Source: Parietaria judaica (lineage: Eukaryota; Streptophyta; Magnoliopsida; Rosales; Urticaceae). Taken from it: a stretch of 64,000 nucleotides of DNA. Below the pieces are notes generated by a model. That model ran no database searches. It was given only the letters and a program-made list of their open reading frames with translations, and was not told the DNA's origin. Where the stretch lies: the NCBI GenBank assembly GCA_954871525.1, contig OX940861.1, positions 38,081,201 to 38,145,200 on the forward strand. Reading direction: 5' to 3'. Both the position numbers and the translations under genes were made by a program. Shown here piece by piece: positions 57,345 through 64,000 of this stretch; positions within the stretch are counted from its first letter, which is position 1, and the number at the start of each line of letters is the position of its first letter.

Positions 57345-58176
57345 TTATCACATATACAGAGTGCATGCTGATATTACATTTTTGTATTGTTTTGCAGTGG
57401 CTATGATCAACTATTCTTTTTTTCCGATGAAGGATTTTCGATTAATAATTGGTGAAGTTCAATTTTTTTTTTTTTTTCATTTCTCTAACTTTTTTCACAG
57501 TGACTATTACTAATGATTCTTTTTTAGTACTCATGAAAATTTTCCGATTAACAATTGATGAGGATTCGAGTAAGATTAATATGATTTCAAGTTTAGATAT
57601 ATACTTTGAGTAAGATTTATACAAGTCAATTTACATAACTTAATTTGCAAAAATACTACGTCTGTACATATATGCATATATATATATATATATGTGTGTA
57701 ACAAATCAAATTTTACTTTCTTTTTTTAACCATTTGGGCTTAGATTTTAGAATTTGTGTAAATGTAAAATTTTAATCAAATTATATATATATATATATGC
57801 ATACATGTACAGACCTTGATTCACATTTTCTTTCACCACATTCGTATTTAACATTATTTGTATGGATTATGTAATTATATTATTCTTCTTGATTGATTAT
57901 ACAATGTGATTATATAAACGAAATGAGATTTTTTATTAAAATTTGGTTTTTGATCAGAGGTGTTATGTCTATCTTTTAGATTTGTGAAATACGGTAGCAT
58001 ATATATTTTTCCAATCAAGACGTGATATACAAATTTATTGCAGATCTAAAAATTTGATAAACAATATTAATACGACGAAATAAAAAAAATGTTTATTATA
58101 TTTGATGTAGGTAATTTGTCACAAAATTGATATTCATTAAATATTTTTCATCAAAATTATAAATGATATTTATCGC
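57342..58176. other. AT-rich DNA upstream of the Helitron terminus
   Basis: AT runs lie at 57676-57696 and 57782-57799. It is probably Helitron body, but no start was found. No coding sequence is supported. Confidence 0.4.
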
Positions 58177-58207
58177 CACCGTGCGAAGCGCGGTGCCTTT
58201 CCACTAG
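58177..58207 (+). mobile_element. Helitron 3' terminus
   Basis: CACCGTGC-GAA-GCGCGGTG forms an 8-bp stem with one G-T pair and a 3-base loop, followed 9 bp later by CTAG and then T. This is the canonical Helitron end. The 5' TC end could not be located; how much upstream DNA belongs to the element is unknown. Confidence 0.7.
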
Positions 58208-59053
58208 TGTTAATTATAGAGAACAAAAGAACCAACACATGTAAATTAATACCACAAATTATTACTTTTGTGAGAATTTTATAAAATGGGTCTTGATCCG
58301 ACTCCGACTTTAACCTTTTAAAATAAAATAAAAAAATTGGTTGGTAGTTTTAAAGAAATATTAAAATCAAATCTCTCTTTGTTTTGAAAGAAAAAAAAAA
58401 ACTACTTAAAGTAGCATAAATTTAACTGATTTAGAGAACATGGGCTTTAGAGAAGTATATTAATTATTTGAAAAAGTCTTATAAATATATATTTGTTCGG
58501 AAAATAAAATTTTTGAGCTGATGAAAATATTCATATAATTTTGAGCAGAATTGGTGAATTTTAATCAATAAATTCATATAATTTTATTCCCGCTGGTAAT
58601 ATTGTATGAGATCACATGTCATCACAATTTCTCAATTTGATGCGACGATGAAAAGTAATGTTGTAGCCAAAGAACAATTTAAGCCTTTTTTTTTTTTTTT
58701 TTCGGGACAAGGACCAGGCCCTTTCTTAGGAGGGACCGGGAAAAAAAAAAAAGACAATCCCGGTTCCCGGTTCCCGGTTCCCGGTTCCCGGTCCCCACAT
58801 AGCAGAGGTCAGAGGCTCCAATAAAGCTCTAGCAAGAGCTGAGTCCAGTTTCCCATCACGATGAGTCAAAATTGGCCTCTTTCTTAGAAGCATACAGAGC
58901 TTTGAGAAATACAACAAAAAATGTCTACAAAGCTTAACCTTAAAGTATATTTCAAGTCAATGTTCTACGGAATAAATGTACTGTTGAAAGTATTATCCAT
59001 GGAAACCTTAAATCACGGGTTCAAACGAAGCTCTAGCAAAAGTTAAGTTCCGA
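58208..59053. other. Intergenic, downstream of SPCS1
   Basis: It holds the CCCGGTT heptamer repeat (58759-58793). 58815-58890 (AAGCTCTAGCAAGAGCT...CTCTTTCTTAGAAG) resembles 59029-59090 at the SPCS1 3' end (AAGCTCTAGCAAAAGTT...CTGTTTCTTAGAGG), suggesting a local duplication of the gene's 3' end. Confidence 0.5.
58759..58793. repeat. (CCCGGTT)n heptamer minisatellite
   Basis: Four perfect CCCGGTT copies plus CCCGGTC, next to an A12 run. Conspicuously GC-rich for its surroundings. Confidence 0.9.
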
Positions 59054-59362
59054 TTAAGATTGGTAAAAAGTGACCTGTTTCTTAGAGGATTTCTTCTTGG
59101 AAGCCACAGGCTGTTGACGCTCGGGCTTGGGGTGCTTTTCCAATTCAGCGGGGTCGAGCCACTTGAGCCGGTTGCGGTTGAAGAAAGGCACAGGCCAGTT
59201 GGGAATGGTGACCAGAGTGGTTAGAATCACTCCACCAGCATAAATGAGAACCATAAGCTGGAACGAACCTGACACGTATCCCGTGGTGAATCCCACCACC
59301 GCGAATGCTAGTAGCATTATCTGCATCAGATGCTCAGCTAGCTTCTGCCCTTGCCAATCCAT
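59054..59362 (-). CDS. SPCS1: Signal peptidase complex subunit 1 (12-kDa, SPCS1)
   Basis: SPCS1 is a small non-catalytic subunit of the ER signal peptidase. The 102-residue product starts MDWQGQKLAEHLMQ, has two membrane spans (about 12-33 and 36-54) joined by a short turn, then the conserved PNWPVPFFNRNRLKWLDP and a Lys-rich cytosolic tail. Plant homologues are slightly shorter and usually end in the Lys run; here QVTFYQS follows, so the stop has probably shifted. A TTTTTTCAG acceptor directly abuts the ATG, with a matching GTGAGC donor at 59984, indicating a 5' UTR intron (59363-59984) and a leader exon near 59985-60080. The leader lies in GC-richer DNA. Confidence 0.9.
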   Translation of the reverse strand: MDWQGQKLAEHLMQIMLLAFAVVGFTTGYVSGSFQLMVLIYAGGVILTTLVTIPNWPVPFFNRNRLKWLDPAELEKHPKPERQQPVASKKKSSKKQVTFYQS

Positions 59363-60080
59363 CTGAAAAAAGAGAGTGAAAACAGACAGGTTTAAGATTA
59401 ACGATTTAAAATCGTGAATAACGGGATAGTACGTGATTTGGTTATTTTCTTTTGGTTGTACGAGAACGTGGGATTATAATGTTTAGCAAGATATGTGATA
59501 GAACAGGAAGCAAAACCAAACACGAACTAATAGGCCAACGGGAATTCATGCTCTTTACAATGAATCAACCAAATGTCACAATATCGCGAAAACTCTCCAC
59601 AAGTTGTCTCGACTCTTGATAGGTAAGTCCTGTTAACTAAATAGGTAAAACAGGACTTGGCACAATCCTATCAACCATAGTACCCATATATACACAAATG
59701 AGCCTCTAAGTTTGTACGTGAGCAAAGATCACAACCTAATAAGAGCAAACTGACCAGTTACCAAAATCGCAGAGCTTTTTTTGCTTCCTTACCAAAAAAC
59801 TAGCTCAAATCCGCACTGGAAAACCAACGAAACGGAAATACATAGCATTAGAAGCAAAATCCCTAGAATTTGATGAGAGATTGGGATAAGTTGCGGATTA
59901 GGTTTTCATCAATCTGGAAATTGATTAGAGAGGAGATTCACGATAACAGTCCGCAAATCCGGAACAAACAGCGAACAAGCTCACCAAAAAAGGTTGAAGA
60001 CACGCCGATTCTTCTGCGGAGGTCGCCGGAGCCGGAGGTGGAGGACACGGCGGCGACTAGGCTGTGCGGTTGAGCGCTCG

Positions 60081-61343
60081 CTCTGTCTCTAATATAATAA
60101 GGCGTTGATCTTCGAGTACAACGTCCTCATATTTGTTGATTTCCTAGTTCATGATTAAAAATAAGGATTTTCTTTTTTCTTTTTATAAATATTTTGTTTT
60201 AAGAAAACTTTGGCTAAATATCTTATTGTATAGTCCATATGTCCTTTTTTGGGCATGTGATAAGAAAAAAATTTATCGTGGCCATGAAAATATTGTCGTC
60301 GTAGACTATGCCTAAATAATGATTGATAATAGCCCATATTGACATTGATGTGTTGTTTTCAGAATTTCTTTTAAAAAGCATATCGAAAAAAATTTGTTAC
60401 GAAAAATAAAATATTTGGTTAATAAAAAAACTGATTTTTTAAAAAGTTTCAAATTAGTTTTTGGTACGCAATTTTATTTTATTTAACAATGGTTTTGCTT
60501 AATCAAGTTGATCATTTGGTGTTAGTATCGGTACTCTCTTTTCTCGACAACAACTCATAAACGATCTATTTGTGATGATAATTTTATCGCGCCTCCATTT
60601 TTCTCAATTTTTCTTTCTCCTTTTCTCTTCAAGGAACCGAATTCGCATTATTTAGAGTTAAATTTTTTCTTGCTACTCTAATCAAGTGACTCGTTATCAC
60701 TCTCAAGCGAAATAACATCTTCTACAATCGCACTCGGAACGGTTCCAAAGCAGGTGTCCAAGCATGATCACCAGTTGTCGTGGTATTCATAAACATCCTA
60801 TGTAACATCTCTACGAGTTCTGATGAACACCTCCTTTTTGGAATTTCGCTGCATTAGGGTGCACCTATATAATGAATTATAAATTTTTAGAATTATAAAT
60901 GCTCACAAGTTATAGATAAAATATGAAATATTTGATAATTATCTGCAATTTCTTGACCCGCCATTCATCACTTGCATTGACTGTTTTCTTTTAAATGTTT
61001 CAGCCAAGACCAGATTCTTTGCCAATAAGTTGGTTTCCATAATTGCCAGTCATTTTTTTAGAGAATCCCATATGTTGAACTTTTTAACGTACGTCTTTCC
61101 GATGCTAATTTTAAAGTTCTTGATCAAGTTATCCCCTCCAATCTTCGTAAAATGAGTTCATGGTCGTTTTCCACCTTCAAATTCTCTAACGCATGACTCA
61201 CAAAATAAATTGAGAGTTTGTACATCCAAATCGCCTTCACTCTAATACTCTCATACTCTTAAACGTAAATTTTAGTTATGATAGTTTACGCAGTCATGTC
61301 AAGTTTCAACGACTAAACACAACCTATATAAATCAATCGTATG

Positions 61344-61374
<31 letters not shown>

Positions 61375-62308
61375 CAAATATATATACATATATGATATAT
61401 CAATAAAAATATTAAATAATATACTGATAATCACCACAAACATATCATTTTAATAAGTTAAATATCATGATTAAATGACATATATAATGAGCTAATTCGT
61501 TATAAATTCATTAGTTTTAATAATGAATTAATGCTCACGATTTTCTTTATTTATTTGACATTTTTTGGTGTGATTTGAATTATTAATTTTTGTGATGTAT
61601 ATTTTAGGAACAAAATTATAAAAAAAAAATTAAAAAAAAAACAAAAAAAAAAACAAGCTTCCGTGGAAGGATCTCAAGGGAAAAGGTTTGTCGCATGATT
61701 CATATTTCCTACATAGTCAAAGCACAACATGCCAAATTTAAACCCCAAATATTCTACAGCAAGCGTCAAAGCATATCAAAGGCAGAAGCAAATCGGAGAG
61801 TTCAAAGCCAAAGAGATCCGAGCTTCTCTTTTTCAAGTTTCCCAATTATTTCTCTTTATTTTTAGTTTCTCTTTTTGCCTCCTCAAAACATTATAAATAT
61901 GAGGTTATGGCTTTCATTTTCACGACAATATTTTCACTATACAATTTCTTAGTTTAATAGCAATTTCTTTCTTCCATATTTTCTCTATGAATTTTGTGAG
62001 AATGAGTTGTTTGGTTGGCTAAATTTTCAGCAAGGTTTAGGGTGATCTTGTTTACATATGTTTATCAATTCCGTTATGATTCCAATTTGAGTGCTTATAT
62101 GTTATATATTTATTTATGATTCACACTCTAATCCTTCTCTATAAAATCATATTCTTCTATATTTCATATAAGTTTAGTCCTGCTTGATTTGATTTATGTG
62201 ATCTTTAAAGAATATCGATTCGTTGAATGCTTATTTTGTAGGTTTTTCTTTTATTACGATATTGTCAAATTGATATGTTGTAAGTTTAGGAATTGCCTAT
62301 AGAATTAT
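60081..62308. other. Intergenic; one degenerate MITE, no gene recognised
   Basis: The left edge is the SPCS1 promoter. 60330-60500 is a MITE related to 22690-22900. AT run at 61344-61371 and A-rich run at 61620-61650. 61860-62060 has ATTATAAATATGAGG followed by a pyrimidine-rich leader, like an LTR promoter, but no boundaries are seen. Confidence 0.45.
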
Positions 62309-63103
62309 TGTAGAGGGCGATTTTCACCGCCCTTTTCCAGTCACAGAAATAATCACAAACAACAAATTAATAACAATAAACAGTGAATATCTCTGTTTTA
62401 TTATATTTTTCGATGTGAGCTCGGTTTTCTTTCGTTGAATAGCTGGACAGATAAAAGATCATGAACCAAGATTTCTCTTTGCTTTAGTCTTTCTATTACA
62501 GGATATCTCTCTCTTTTTTCCTAGGCCTTTTCTCTATTTTTCACAGTCTGACCGTCCCCTTACAAATGAGGCTTCCCTTGCCTTTTATAGAGTTTACATT
62601 ATGTCCCCCTCGCATCTTTCCCGCCTTTTTCCCTTCTTCATCATTCGCTTCCCAAATTGATTTGAGGGAAGCATGGTTAATCCCTGCTTTATGTCGCTTC
62701 CGAGCAGACTGTCATTATAGGTAGGTGAGCTTCATTAAATGCACATATCATCAGCCGTCATTCGGTCCTGCAAGCCTCGTCGCTGATGCTTTTCATCGAG
62801 TGAGTAGGTCGGCTTCATTAAATGCACATCTCATCAGCCGTCATTCAGCTCTGCATAAGCCATCATGACAAAATTTCTCGTCGAGCGTGATGGGACACTT
62901 TATCGCAGTCTGCCTTTTGCATTGGCCATACCTCCTCGCGGTTAAACCCCCTCGGGGATAATCCTCCTCGAGGATAATCCTCCTCGGGGATACGCCGTAT
63001 TTGACCCTCGGGCGATGAGCTTCCTCGCCTTCCCTTATGTCGTTTATAGACAAAACGACACGAGTTGTGTTGAGGGTGGATTTGACCAAATCCGACCTTA
63101 ACA
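62309..63103 (-). repeat. 3' LTR of an LTR retrotransposon, minus strand (795 bp)
   Basis: On the minus strand it starts TGTTAAGGTCGG just after a purine tract (AAAATGGGGGA, 63109-63119) and ends CCCTCTACA. A TATA box (CTATAAAAGG) lies near 62582-62591. It contains an 83-bp-spaced duplication (TTCATTAAATGCACAT at 62731 and 62814) and a three-copy CCTCGGGGATAAT-like repeat (62949-62993). Confidence 0.72.
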
Positions 63104-63708
63104 GTTAGTCCCCCATTTTATCAAGTGTATACACTTGGTAAAATAAAAATGTAATCTTCTCGGAGATCAGCCTCAGTCGACATTTGTTGATTTCCAGGTT
63201 GGTGACTGTTTTATTGGCTCCTCGCGTGGCCGCATTGCTAAACTGCTTCTCGAGAAGTGCGTTCCTCCCGGCGGTCCGTCGGTGGGGTTGAAGATCATTG
63301 TTTCTGTACTCCCTCGCTCTTTGACCTCCTCGGCGCCCTCGACCTATTTTGCTTCTGCTCGTCCCTTTGAGCGATTTTCCTCAGGCGCGCTCGCCTGTAT
63401 ATACATGTATGTTTTATTTTGAGAACGCTTTTCTCGGCACTTTCGCCGGTTCGGGCTTGCTTGGCACCCTTAGCCGTATACATATATATATATATATATA
63501 TTTTATAATTTTCTCGGCACTCTCGCCGGATCGAGCTTGCTCGGCACCCTTAGCCGTATATATATATCCTTGGCACTCTCGCCGGATCGGGCTTGCTCGG
63601 CACCCTTAGCCGTATACATATATATCCTTGGCACTCTCGCCGGATCGGGCTTGCTCGGCACCCTTAGCCGTATATATATTTTTAATTTTCTCGGCACTCT
63701 CACCGGTA

Positions 63709-63757
<49 letters not shown>

Positions 63758-64000
63758 TCTTTTACCTTCTCCTCGGGTCTGAGACAAGAAAAAAGGTTAT
63801 GCATAACAGAAAGTCCAAATTAGTTCAACAAAGATCGAGGATGCAAAAATAGCCCCGAACAAGAAGGGTCGGGACTCCCCCAAATAGTAATGCACCAGAA
63901 AAAGATGTAGAACGTTGACCGCTGAGCCTCCCGCTGGCGTTCCGAGTTGGCAGGGGATCGATTCGTCGCTCAATCCCGATCCTGGATTTCAGGGGAAACC
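63104..64000 (-). mobile_element. 3' internal region of the same LTR retrotransposon
   Basis: It lies between the polypurine tract and the window end. No Pol domain is reached. It contains the TCGGCAC...AGCCGTATA tandem repeat and AT runs. Tandem repeats in the region before the 3' LTR are known for large Ty3/gypsy elements of the Tat/Ogre group; assignment here is tentative. Confidence 0.55.
63433..63705. repeat. Tandem repeat, ~48-bp core plus AT run, x ~5
   Basis: The core (CTCGGCACTCTCGCCGGATC, then GCTTGCTCGGCACCCTTAGCC and GTATA) recurs near 63433, 63513, 63570, 63629 and 63690, separated by AT tracts of varying length; the last copy is partial and runs into a long AT microsatellite (63714-63755). 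Confidence 0.9.

Noticed and set aside
59870..60073. 67-codon + strand frame
   Set aside because: It lies over the 5' UTR intron and leader of SPCS1 on the other strand and has no family match.
63349..63852. Frames encoding Ile-Tyr runs
   Set aside because: They are translations of AT microsatellites and the tandem repeat; not genes.

Overview
The window is nuclear DNA of a flowering plant, most likely a eudicot. The evidence is spliced genes with GT-AG introns, plant-type gene families (ACR-type ACT-repeat protein, cytosolic sulfotransferases, plant TRAX, 12-kDa signal peptidase subunit), AT-rich intergenic DNA, TTTAGGG telomere-like motifs, and a dense load of Ty1/copia, LINE, SINE, hAT, MULE-like and Helitron sequences. 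No species can be named from the sequence alone.

Layout. 1-3148: the 3' part of a decayed Ty1/copia element whose 3' LTR ends 15 bp before a splice acceptor. 3164-7742 (+): the C-terminal half of a TRANK1/UvrD-helicase-like gene, with a GC-AG intron, a duplicated exon, and a 506-bp hAT-type insertion in its main exon. 10479-14934: a complete hAT transposon with an intact two-exon transposase, termini and identical 8-bp target duplications. 15413-17235 (-): an intact seven-exon ACR8-like gene. 18040-33741: a non-coding belt of mobile-element remains (two hAT MITEs, foldback elements, a solo LTR, a LINE relic, a tRNA-derived SINE, a Helitron terminus). 38566-49181 (-): a sulfotransferase (SOT) cluster with one intact gene and two pseudogenes, with an intact seven-exon TRAX gene lying between copies. 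49182-51729: a second copia element that begins inside the last SOT pseudogene. 51862-57314: a 5.45-kb inverted-repeat element holding a ~238-bp tandem array, a ~267-bp tandem array and a captured ARM-repeat gene fragment. 59054-59362 (-): SPCS1. 62309-64000: 3' LTR and 3' internal end of another LTR retrotransposon on the minus strand.

The four intact host-type products (ACR8-like, SOT, TRAX, SPCS1) are unrelated housekeeping or metabolic proteins and do not form a pathway. The connecting theme is repeated transposon activity: elements sit in introns, exons and pseudogenes of host genes and in one another. I do not see a convincing new biochemical system. The most unusual objects are the composite inverted-repeat element at 51862-57314, the apparently intact hAT element, and the stepwise disruption of the TRANK1-like gene.
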